Origin: Methanobrevibacter sp.
GTDB taxonomy: Archaea; Methanobacteriota; Methanobacteria; Methanobacteriales; Methanobacteriaceae
Direction of reading: 5' to 3'
DNA length: 7,382 nucleotides
Assembly: GCA_009777005.1 (NCBI GenBank)
Contig: WRMT01000152.1
Span: forward strand, 1-7,382
Shown: positions 1-5,827 of the stretch, piece by piece
How the letters are laid out: every line of letters starts with the position of its first letter
How positions within the stretch are numbered: the stretch's first letter is position 1
Translations under genes and position numbers: made by a program
Notes under the pieces: model-generated
What the model saw: the letters and a program-made list of their open reading frames with translations, nothing else
What the model was told of the DNA's origin: nothing
Databases searched by the model: none

Positions 1-770
1 TTGAAATTTTTAGCTATTTCTAGTTCTCTTTCTTCTTTTCCTTTGTCTGTTGCGTATCTAATTCTGGCTTTTTCATCTAGTTCTGCTTGTTCTGCTCTAA
101 TATATGCTAAATATTCTTTTTGATCTTGTAAAACATGTAATGTTTTTTCATACATTTTATTTACAGATTTATCCATGTTTATCACCTTTTCCATTAAATC
201 TGAAGATGTACTCTTATTAAGAAGTAATAAAATCCTTGTTAAAGGATCATTCAAATCTAAATTACCTTTCCTTAGCTCTTTTCTAAATTTGGGTAATTCT
301 ATATAATGAATTTCTATAATATCTTCAATCATGAATTTGCTTTTTTTATCACAAAGTACTAATATACTGTGATAATCTTCTGTGGGGAGGAGATTGAAGT
401 CGAGGAGATTGGTCATATAAGTTTTAGGTGCATTTTCATAATCATCTCCTACTTTAACAAGAACTGCGTACATTTTAGAGTTATACATGTGACTTCTTTT
501 ATGGAAACCTTTTTGAGGCTTTATTTGTGACTCAATATTCACAAGACTACCGTCATTTACCAAGACTAGAACGTCAACATTTGACTTTTTATTACCATGA
601 TGCAGTCCTTCCATCTCATTAGGCACATAATACACACTTGTGAAGGTTTCTCCAGTGAAAGTGTTAATCAAGTGCAATGTTTCATTTTCACAGCCACTTT
701 CACCAAATATTTTAGGAAACAAATATTCATTAAGAAGGTTTAATTTTTTTCCATCTTTTTCAAATTCCAA
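1..770 (-). CDS. Rpn family recombination-promoting nuclease / putative transposase (PD-(D/E)XK), C-terminus cut off
   Basis: Reading the minus strand from 770 gives 256 uninterrupted codons that run off the left edge. The protein has the Rpn/PDDEXK_2 core: Asp66 in NVDVLVLV, then Glu80-Ser-Gln82 in VNIESQ (the D...ExQ form of the PD-(D/E)XK site), followed by the family's KRSHMYNSKMY helix at about 91-101. The tail from about 215 is charged and helical and ends in ELEIAKNF; relatives usually continue some 20-30 residues (small helix-turn-helix-like end), so only the extreme C-terminus is missing. Rpn proteins are DNA endonucleases linked to RecA-independent recombination and often lie near mobile DNA. 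The start is TTG at 770-768: an in-frame TGA sits at 779-777, the first ATG would be residue 53 and would lose the N-terminal helix, and a perfect GGTGAT precedes the TTG by 5 nt. Family assignment is firm; the cellular role is inferred. Confidence 0.85.
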   Translation of the reverse strand, partial: MEFEKDGKKLNLLNEYLFPKIFGESGCENETLHLINTFTGETFTSVYYVPNEMEGLHHGNKKSNVDVLVLVNDGSLVNIESQIKPQKGFHKRSHMYNSKMYAVLVKVGDDYENAPKTYMTNLLDFNLLPTEDYHSILVLCDKKSKFMIEDIIEIHYIELPKFRKELRKGNLDLNDPLTRILLLLNKSTSSDLMEKVINMDKSVNKMYEKTLHVLQDQKEYLAYIRAEQAELDEKARIRYATDKGKEERELEIAKNF

Positions 771-775
771 CTCTA

Positions 776-781
776 ATCACC
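776..781 (-). promoter_or_regulatory. Shine-Dalgarno GGTGAT that fixes a TTG start for the Rpn gene
   Basis: Minus-strand GGTGAT is an exact complement of the ATCACC near the methanogen 16S rRNA 3' end. It lies 5 nt before TTG (770-768), and a TGA stop in the same frame overlaps it, so no longer N-terminus is possible. This is the strongest ribosome binding site in the window. Confidence 0.7.
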
Positions 782-800
782 ATTATTTTACAATTTCATT

Positions 801-815
801 AAATATATAATTTAT
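801..815 (-). promoter_or_regulatory. Candidate TATA box of the Rpn gene
   Basis: Minus-strand ATAAATTATATATTT is a good archaeal TATA element. Transcription starting about 25 nt downstream would begin near 783, just before the Shine-Dalgarno, giving a short leader. It lies immediately outside the inverted-repeat element at 820-970. AT-richness makes any TATA call here weak. Confidence 0.4.
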
Positions 816-819
816 CAAT

Positions 820-970
820 ATGATGCTGTTGCACAATTATTTTTGTTCAATGCATATATAATTAAAAACTAATAATTTTTAATAAAATTAAATATATTAA
901 TATTTTGTTTAATTATAAACTAAAAATTTTCAATTTTGTTCATCAAAATAGAATTGTGCAACGACCTCAT
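820..970. mobile_element. Possible MITE or solo insertion-sequence remnant bounded by GTTGCACAATT inverted repeats
   Basis: GTTGCACAATT at 828-838 is matched perfectly, inverted, by AATTGTGCAAC at 952-962. Allowing mismatches the arms extend outward to 820-838 and 952-970 (about 16 of 19 matching; left ATGATGCTGTTGCACAATT, right in reverse complement ATGAGGTCGTTGCACAATT). The roughly 110 bp between them are nearly pure A/T and have no usable reading frame. The arms are clearly more GC-rich than their surroundings, which fits transposon ends. I could not see a convincing target-site duplication, so a regulatory hairpin or chance arms remain possible. No transposase is present. Confidence 0.45.
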
Positions 971-1314
971 TATAAAGAATATTTTTTAATAATAATTTCT
1001 TAAATCATTTTAAATTCAATTTAAAGATTTTTAACATTATTAATAAAATTTTTATTTGTAATATTCATTAAGTAAAATATTATAATTATTTTTTTTTTAA
1101 AGTTTTAAATAATCTTTTTTGTTATTATATTCTTTTTCAATTTTTTGAAAGTGATTATATTAATTTCCACAAAATAATAAATAAAATTTTTTATTTTTTA
1201 GAAAATTTTAAAATATTAATTGTTTTATTTATATGTTTTTTATTTTTTAGAAAATTTTAAAATATTAATGAAATTATTTGTCCATATGAAAATATAATTT
1301 TGCTAATAATCAAA
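963..1314. other. AT-rich spacer between the Rpn and nitroreductase genes
   Basis: Nearly pure A/T with no supportable reading frame. Its only structure is the right arm of the inverted-repeat element (to about 970) and a 34-bp direct repeat at 1187-1269. It lies downstream of the nitroreductase stop and upstream of the Rpn promoter, both on the minus strand. No clear terminator was found. Confidence 0.6.
1187..1269. repeat. 34-bp exact direct repeat, 49-bp period
   Basis: The segments 1187-1220 and 1236-1269 are identical over 34 bases (core TTTTAGAAAATTTTAAAATA), separated by 15 bases. It looks like a local tandem duplication in the spacer behind the nitroreductase gene. No function can be assigned. 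Confidence 0.75.
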
Positions 1315-1872
1315 TTATCTTATCCAATTTACAACATCTTTATTTCTTCTAGGATTTCCTTGATTATCATTAGCTTTATAACCAAAAGAAACTCCATACA
1401 ATGGAATATATTCTTTAGGAATATTTAAATTAGCTACATTTTTTTCATCTTTAAAATAAGAAGCTAATAATCCAATCCAGCAGGATCCAATATTTAATCC
1501 TTCTGCTGCAAGAAGCATATTTTCAATAGCTGCACTACAGTCAGCTTGAATGTGTGATGCTTTTTCATTTCCTGAAACAACAACTACTGTTGGAGCATTA
1601 TGTAATATATTTCTTCTAGACTTAGCTATGCTTTCTAAAAATTCATCTCCAGAGTTTTTCATAAGTTCAATGGTTGTTTCATTGATTTCTTTGAGTAGCT
1701 CTTTATTTTGAATTACTGTAAAATACCATGGCTCTTCAGCTTTTGCAGTAGGAGCCATTATTCCAGCATTTATTATTTTCTCAATTTCTTCATCTTTTAA
1801 TTGTTCTGGTTCATATTCTCTTACACTTCTACGGTTGTGTATAACCTCGAAAACATCTTTCATTTCAAACAT
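1315..1872 (-). CDS. Nitroreductase family protein (FMN-dependent, 185 aa)
   Basis: A single-domain nitroreductase of the usual short archaeal/bacterial length; such proteins form cytosolic FMN dimers that transfer electrons from NAD(P)H to nitro compounds, quinones or other acceptors. Signatures: RRSVREY at 14-20 (FMN phosphate contact), APTAKAEEPWYF at 40-51 (standing for the common APSxxNxQPW loop, here with EE in place of NxQ), the helix DCSAAIENMLLAAEGLNIGS at 111-130 followed by CWIG, and a C-terminal NPRRNKDVVNWIR containing the basic FMN-binding end. The true substrate cannot be read from sequence. It follows the MraY-like gene by 29 bp on the same strand, so the two are probably cotranscribed. 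The start is uncertain: ATG at 1872 has no spaced Shine-Dalgarno, whereas Met4 (1863-1861) has AGAG about 9 nt upstream and would start at MKDVFEV. Confidence 0.9.
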   Translation of the reverse strand: MFEMKDVFEVIHNRRSVREYEPEQLKDEEIEKIINAGIMAPTAKAEEPWYFTVIQNKELLKEINETTIELMKNSGDEFLESIAKSRRNILHNAPTVVVVSGNEKASHIQADCSAAIENMLLAAEGLNIGSCWIGLLASYFKDEKNVANLNIPKEYIPLYGVSFGYKANDNQGNPRRNKDVVNWIR

Positions 1873-1901
1873 CTCTAAATAGTGATTTAATTAACTTAGT
1901 G

Positions 1902-2870
1902 TTATTGTTTTTTAGTAAGTATATTTGATTTAAGTTTTTTTGAAATATATTTTTTATGTTCTAGAGCAAAGGGGTTGAATAAAAGACGTCTAAATCCTAA
2001 AAATTTTAACAAAGGTCTTTTCACACTTATTTGTCTTTTTCCCAAAAATATTTTTCTAAGCCCATCACCTAATCCTCCTCCAGTTAAAACATCCATAAAA
2101 TAGTCTCCTGGTGCGGGATTTGATATTTTTAAATTATTTGCGAAGAATTCTTTCAAGTTATTCTTTCTAATAAATGCTATTAATGATGTTGTAACTATAA
2201 ACAAGAATAATGTCCACCAAAAACCACCAGTTACGTAGAAACACAAACCTAAAGCTATTGCAAAAGAATGGTTTCCAACTTCTCCCATCATAATTTTACC
2301 TGCATAGTCTAATGGAGCATAACCTAAACACACTACAAGTACGATTAAAGGAATATAATATTGAAATTCTATAGTAAAATTCATTCCTACAATACTCATA
2401 AGTAAAACAGGTAAAATACTTAGAATACTCATAATAATTACTACACTGCATGTTGTACCTGGTTGCATATCTGAAATATTAATAGGTTGAATTAAAAGAG
2501 CAATCAAAATTGATGCGTATCCAAAAAGAGGGAAACCAATTATCATAACTGCTATCATCCCTATTCCACGAAGTAACTGACCCCATTCCATTTGGAAGTT
2601 ACTAATTTTTCGCCTACCAATTACATCATCGATTAAGGCAAAGAATCCTATTATAAGAACCAAGTCATTAAACCCTGGTGGCAAAAATATCCCAAGTAAT
2701 AAGTATGGAACTACTCCTAAAGCACGAGGAGTTCCACCACGAACTGATTGATATAAATTACTGAAGATACCTAAATAGTTTCTTTTTCCAAGATGCCGCA
2801 ATAACATTGATAAAAGTCCAGTCAAAACTAAAGAAGGTATAAATGCTGTTAGATATATCTCATAATTCAT
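1902..2870 (-). CDS. MraY-like prenyl-phosphate sugar-1-phosphate transferase (glycosyltransferase family 4), divergent
   Basis: A polytopic membrane protein of 322 aa with about eight hydrophobic segments (roughly 5-25, 50-65, 68-80, 103-127, 141-163, 171-187, 203-215, 217-234) and a basic cytosolic tail from about 236. The layout and loops match MraY/WecA enzymes, which transfer a sugar-1-phosphate from a UDP-sugar to a polyprenyl phosphate: GGTPRALG at 45-52 (cf. TPTMGG), IDD at 80-82 (the Mg-binding DD), NISDMQPG at 131-138 (cf. NLTDGLDG) and MGEVGN at 195-200 (cf. GDVGS). The second Asp of NLxDGxD is Pro and the GDVGS Asp is Glu, so this is a paralogous branch rather than classical MraY. 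A role in pseudomurein or another envelope glycan is inferred from the family and likely host. The start ATG has AGGA about 10 nt upstream. First gene of a likely unit with the nitroreductase. Confidence 0.78.
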   Translation of the reverse strand: MNYEIYLTAFIPSLVLTGLLSMLLRHLGKRNYLGIFSNLYQSVRGGTPRALGVVPYLLLGIFLPPGFNDLVLIIGFFALIDDVIGRRKISNFQMEWGQLLRGIGMIAVMIIGFPLFGYASILIALLIQPINISDMQPGTTCSVVIIMSILSILPVLLMSIVGMNFTIEFQYYIPLIVLVVCLGYAPLDYAGKIMMGEVGNHSFAIALGLCFYVTGGFWWTLFLFIVTTSLIAFIRKNNLKEFFANNLKISNPAPGDYFMDVLTGGGLGDGLRKIFLGKRQISVKRPLLKFLGFRRLLFNPFALEHKKYISKKLKSNILTKKQ

Positions 2871-3056
2871 ATTTTTTAGTTCCTATAACATTAATCAATA
2901 AACAATATAACTATTAAAATTAAAAAAACAATTACTAATGATTTAAAGGTTTAAAACATAATATATTTTTTTAAATATTTTCACCTGAGCTTTTCTCATT
3001 AAAAAATAAACTTTTTAATCATAGAGCTATTCAGTAGCCATAATGAAAATTGTATT

Positions 3057-3178
3057 AAAAATCTTGATATTTATTTTTGGTTAAATATAGATAATTTTTG
3101 TTTAATAATTTAACTTTAAAAATCATTGATATTTATTTTTAGTTAAATTATAGATATTTTGTTTAAATTATTAAATTT
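3057..3178. repeat. 61-bp tandem duplication, two imperfect copies
   Basis: Copies at 3057-3117 and 3118-3178 have equal length and the same order of blocks (AAAAATC, TTGATATTTATTTTT, GTTAAA, TATAGAT, TTTTGTTTAA), differing by a few substitutions and compensating one-base indels. They lie in the middle of the spacer, not next to a start codon. Function unknown. Confidence 0.75.
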
Positions 3179-3539
3179 ATTGTAGATAATAATGATTTCA
3201 CTTATTTAACTTATATATTTATGCAATTACTTAGATTATTTAAAATTTCATTATAAATATTTTAGATTATAATATTCAAAACTTTACACTAAATAATTAT
3301 AACTTATTTCTTATTACTTATAACTTATAATCAGAAAATTAATTTTTTTTATTAAAAAAATATTTTTGCACAATAAAAAAATTAAGTTAATTATAAAAAA
3401 TATCTATTAAAATTGATAATAAGTAAAAAAATCAATATGTCTTCTTTTTTAAGTTTATTTATCAAAAATTAATAAAATAAATATAAAATTAATATATATT
3501 AGTGGGTTAAATTAATCAATATGCTGAATAGTAGGATTA

Positions 3540-3557
3540 ATAATTTTTAAAAATTAT
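3540..3557. terminator. 18-bp palindrome, weak candidate bidirectional terminator
   Basis: ATAATTTTTAAAAATTAT is a perfect palindrome about 130 bp beyond the pelA stop and past its C/A-rich repeat. Five consecutive T on either strand could end transcription in an archaeon, but there is no long T-tract and such palindromes arise easily in DNA this AT-rich. Confidence 0.25.
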
Positions 3558-3594
3558 GATATTGAATTAAGGGAGTATAAAATGAATATTTAGC

Positions 3595-3688
3595 TGTTGT
3601 TTGTGTAGCTTTAGTTTGTTGGGGGGTTTTGTTGTTGTTTGTGTAGTTTTATTTTTTAGGGGTTTTTTCGTTGTTGTTGTTTGTGTAG
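3595..3688 (-). repeat. C/A-rich imperfect tandem repeat directly after the pelA stop (CTACACAAACAACA, three copies)
   Basis: Read in the pelA sense, CTACACAAACAACA occurs exactly three times, at 3688-3675, 3646-3633 and 3608-3595. The intervening segments end in C-runs (ACCCCT, then CCCCCC) inside A-rich DNA, giving units of about 42 and 38 bp. The first copy starts one base after the pelA TAA (3692-3690). The block lacks G in that strand apart from two positions, so the RNA would be unstructured and CA-rich, or the opposite strand strongly G/T-rich. Composition differs sharply from the surrounding A/T spacer. It could be a 3' UTR protein- or sRNA-binding element; that is inference. Confidence 0.75.
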
Positions 3689-3689
3689 A

Positions 3690-4751
3690 TTAGCTTATTG
3701 GGTATCTAAGTATTGCTGCTAATCCTCCTAAAGATTCTAATTGTTTTCCACCTTCATGTTCACTACTTATAACCATGACTTCTCCAGCCATATTTTCAAT
3801 CAAATCCATAACTTTTTCAAGATTTTCAGACCTTATCACCTTGTCCAAAACTAATAATTTCTCAATAGCTCCTGCATTAGCTCCAGTTACAACTTGATTT
3901 TTTCCATAAGCTATTTTTGATGAAGATTTAGCTATTTCTTGGAGAATTTTTTCAATAGCTGACATTTCATGAGCTATTCGGTTTTCAGCTGTTAATTTTT
4001 CAACGGTTCCTTTTTTTAGAACTTCTTGTATTCCTGGTCTTCCCCCAGCACCAGTACTTTCTAAAATAGCTTTTTTAGCTATTTCGCCGTGTTTTTCTTC
4101 TAAATACTTGAAAAAATCATTTTTAACAAATCCTGGACCTGCGATAACAATACTTTCCACATCTTTAAATTTCAAAAGAGAATTAACAACACTTTGATAG
4201 AATCCATCCACAGTTTTTTGACGGTTTTTATCTATAATTCTTTTACCTGAGATATTACCAATTATAGGACCGTAATATTCAATACCAAATTGTCTTATTA
4301 GTCCAAGTTCTGCTACATCATCTTCTAATACTAAAACAATAGCTGATAATTTTTTAGAAGATTTGACTGCATGTTTAAGTCTTTTAATAACCCATTTGGA
4401 CCAATGAAACTTTGAAATCTTTAAAGGATTATTTATTTTAGCTTCAATAGTATGATGAGATCCAAGGGGGATTAAATCTTCTGGTCCACTAACAATTGAA
4501 CCAATTATTCTTAGCTTACCTGTGAATATATGAAAGTTAATACTTTCAACTTTAATTCCTAAAAAAAAGGTTTTTTTAATGCCTCGGTCATTTCTTAGCT
4601 TATCCCCACTAGTATCTTGAATTCTTCTAGTAGTTTTAGAGGATACTTTATCTCCTTTTTGAATAATATGTGATAAATGCCAAAGGTCATCTAAAGTTTC
4701 TGGAATTATTCCCATCAATCCTTTTTTTTCATCTTGAAATGTAATTTTCAT
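3690..4751 (-). CDS. pelA: Pelota (archaeal Dom34/aPelota), ribosome rescue factor
   Basis: Pelota recognises ribosomes stalled on truncated or damaged mRNA; with aEF1A delivering it and ABCE1 splitting the subunits it frees them without hydrolysing the peptidyl-tRNA. At 353 aa it has the normal archaeal length and all three eRF1-like domains: an N-terminal Sm-like domain (about 1-130, with the basic loop TRRIQDTSGDKLRNDRGIKK that reaches the decoding site), a central domain (about 134-250, with IVIAGPGFVKNDF at 201-213 and GAGGRPGIQEVL at 234-245) and a C-terminal domain (about 258-353, ending in EHEGGKQLESLGGLAAILRY and PIS). No GGQ motif is present, as expected for Pelota rather than aRF1. 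The start ATG is preceded by AGAGGATAAT (GAGG about 6-7 nt upstream). It appears monocistronic, with long spacers on both sides. Older archaeal annotation sometimes credited Pelota with endonuclease activity; I would not infer that here. Confidence 0.96.
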   Translation of the reverse strand: MKITFQDEKKGLMGIIPETLDDLWHLSHIIQKGDKVSSKTTRRIQDTSGDKLRNDRGIKKTFFLGIKVESINFHIFTGKLRIIGSIVSGPEDLIPLGSHHTIEAKINNPLKISKFHWSKWVIKRLKHAVKSSKKLSAIVLVLEDDVAELGLIRQFGIEYYGPIIGNISGKRIIDKNRQKTVDGFYQSVVNSLLKFKDVESIVIAGPGFVKNDFFKYLEEKHGEIAKKAILESTGAGGRPGIQEVLKKGTVEKLTAENRIAHEMSAIEKILQEIAKSSSKIAYGKNQVVTGANAGAIEKLLVLDKVIRSENLEKVMDLIENMAGEVMVISSEHEGGKQLESLGGLAAILRYPIS

Positions 4752-4791
4752 ATATTATCCTCTACTTAAATTAATCAATAGCTATTTTTAG

Positions 4792-4800
4792 AAAAATATA
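4792..4800 (-). promoter_or_regulatory. Candidate TATA box of pelA
   Basis: Minus-strand TATATTTTT lies 41-49 nt upstream of the pelA ATG; a start site about 25 nt downstream would fall within or beside TATTGATTAAT (4780-4770), leaving a leader of about 20 nt that contains the GAGG ribosome binding site. Only spacing and composition support it. Confidence 0.35.
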
Positions 4801-4816
4801 GTCAAATAAAATAATA

Positions 4817-4918
4817 TTTTTATTCTAGAATGATATTTAGAAAGACCATGTGATATTTTTATTTTTATTTTTATTCTAGAATGATACTTAGAAAGACTAT
4901 GTAATAATTTTTATTTTT
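4817..4918. repeat. 51-bp tandem duplication upstream of pelA
   Basis: Copies at 4817-4867 and 4868-4918 each start with TTTTTATTCTAGAATGATA and continue with TTAGAAAGAC and ATGT; the first 37 bases differ at only two positions, then small indels appear. Each carries the palindrome TTCTAGAA. It sits 65 bp or more upstream of the pelA start, so it could serve as a paired operator, but may equally be a neutral duplication. Confidence 0.75.
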
Positions 4919-5057
4919 TATTAAAAAATAAATATTATTTTGAAAAATTTAATATAATATAAGAAATTAAAGATATAAGTAGTTTTTAGCTATTCTTAAT
5001 TAATTACTAAAAAGAATGAAATATGGATTTTAGCTATTTTTTTTAATAAATAACTTA

Positions 5058-5115
5058 TTTTTGAGTAAATACATTAATTTTTAGTTAATTACTTACTTTT
5101 TAGTAAATAATTAAT
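5058..5115. repeat. Three imperfect ~19-20 bp repeats (TTTTTnAGTnAATnA type)
   Basis: Three consecutive blocks, TTTTTGAGTAAATACATTAA, TTTTTAGTTAATTACTTAC and TTTTTAGTAAATAATTAAT, follow each other with almost constant spacing (about 19-20 bp, close to two helical turns). An inverted TTACTAAAAA lies at 5004-5013. Repeats this short are easily formed in A/T DNA. Confidence 0.4.
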
Positions 5116-5320
5116 TTTAAAAATAGATTAAAAATTATAATGATTTTTAAAAATTATTATATTAATTTCATAAATTTACAAAAATATTTATTAAAATTTT
5201 TATTAATAACTTATTAAAAAATTAATTAATTTAGTTTTTAATTAAAAAATAAACATTTTAAAAAAATTAAATAAAACAGTAATGTAACATTAACAAAGTA
5301 TAATAATGTGTTAATAAAGT

Positions 5321-5368
5321 TAATATATTCAAATTAAATTTAATATATTCAAATTAAATTTAATATAT
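5321..5368. repeat. 20-bp exact tandem repeat, 2.4 copies, containing a TATA-like core
   Basis: TAATATATTCAAATTAAATT occurs identically at 5321-5340 and 5341-5360 and its first eight bases recur at 5361-5368. Each copy holds TTTAATATAT-like sequence, so TATA-like cores are spaced 20 bp apart about 85-130 bp before the 5453 start codon. The last one (5359-5368) is the best-placed plus-strand TATA candidate, implying a start site near 5393 and a leader of about 60 nt. Promoter function is inferred. Confidence 0.6.
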
Positions 5369-5452
5369 GATAATATTCAGTAATAATCTATCAACTTAAA
5401 TTAAAATAATTATTGTCATTTAATTTAAATTAAAACAAATAATAGGGATTGC

Positions 5453-5827
5453 ATGGCAGAATATAGTGTAACAAATTCAATAATTATCAGCTTGATTCTT
5501 GGAGCTATTTTAACATTTTTATTTGACAACATTTTTGTGGTTACTTTCATAGGATTCATAGCTACTTACATTGTTAATAAAAGAAATAAAAGCTATGTAA
5601 TTGGTATACAAGCTTCCTTAATTTTTGCAATTTTGAACTTCTTCATTGGAATGATTTTGGTTCCAAATATTCCTTCATATATAGCTGAGCAAATTTCATT
5701 TGATCCTATAAATTTTTTCATAGGATTTCTATTAACTTGTATTATCAGTGGAATTTTAGGATTTTTAGGAGGTTTCATTGCTGAGAAGGCTTATAAACGA
5801 ATACATTCTGAAGAATATGACTATTAA
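5453..5827 (+). CDS. Small four-helix membrane protein, DUF5518-like, unknown function
   Basis: A 124-aa protein that is almost entirely hydrophobic, with four probable transmembrane helices at about 7-23, 26-42, 48-72 and 86-112, and short charged ends (MAEYSVTN and EKAYKRIHSEEYDY). Gly-rich helices (GAILTFL, GILGFLGGFIAEKA) and the general plan resemble the small DUF5518-type membrane proteins common in Methanobacteriales; I recognise the type from memory, not from a diagnostic motif. There is no signal peptide cleavage site or catalytic pattern. Start: ATG at 5453 follows AGGGAT with 4 nt spacing, a reasonable site. It is divergent from pelA and 267 bp ahead of tyrA on the same strand; the gap suggests separate transcription. 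No function is assigned. Confidence 0.8.
   Translation: MAEYSVTNSIIISLILGAILTFLFDNIFVVTFIGFIATYIVNKRNKSYVIGIQASLIFAILNFFIGMILVPNIPSYIAEQISFDPINFFIGFLLTCIISGILGFLGGFIAEKAYKRIHSEEYDY

Larger units (their letters stand above)
2871..3594. other. Long AT-rich spacer upstream of the MraY-like gene
   Basis: No supportable gene. It must contain the promoter of the MraY-like/nitroreductase unit; minus-strand TTATAT near 2901-2906 or ATATATT near 2960-2968 are possible TATA elements but cannot be ranked. Visible structure: ATTAATCAATA at 2890-2900 and 3511-3521, a 61-bp tandem duplication at 3057-3178, a slightly less AT-rich patch near 2983-3050 that I cannot interpret, and an 18-bp palindrome at 3540-3557. 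Confidence 0.6.
4752..5452. other. Divergent AT-rich intergenic region between pelA and the small membrane protein gene
   Basis: No supportable gene in 701 bp. It should hold the pelA promoter (candidate minus-strand TATATTTTT at 4792-4800, with a start site near 4770) and the plus-strand promoter of the 5453 gene. It contains a 51-bp tandem duplication (4817-4918), three ~19-bp TTTTTAGT-type repeats (about 5058-5115), a 20-bp exact tandem repeat (5321-5368) and three TAGCTA palindromes (4779, 4987, 5031). Confidence 0.6.

Noticed and set aside
820..970. Reading the GTTGCACAATT inverted repeats as a CRISPR or att site
   Set aside because: There are only two inverted arms, no spacer series, no integrase and no tRNA nearby.
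1081..1100. T-tract at about 1089-1098 as a plus-strand terminator
   Set aside because: No plus-strand gene precedes it, and homopolymer T runs are common in this spacer.
2983..3050. Slightly GC-richer patch as a tRNA or small RNA gene
   Set aside because: No cloverleaf, no T-loop consensus (GTTCRANNC) and no clear stem could be drawn; left unassigned.
3690..3692. Possibility that the C/A-rich repeat is a frameshifted extension of Pelota
   Set aside because: Pelota already ends with the normal family C-terminus (GGLAAILRYPIS) at full length, and the repeat shows no sustained open frame.
5593..5778. Minus-strand open frame of 61 codons
   Set aside because: It lies wholly inside the 5453-5827 membrane protein gene in antisense, has no ribosome binding site, and its Pro/Lys/Ile-rich content is what the reverse of a hydrophobic coding region gives.
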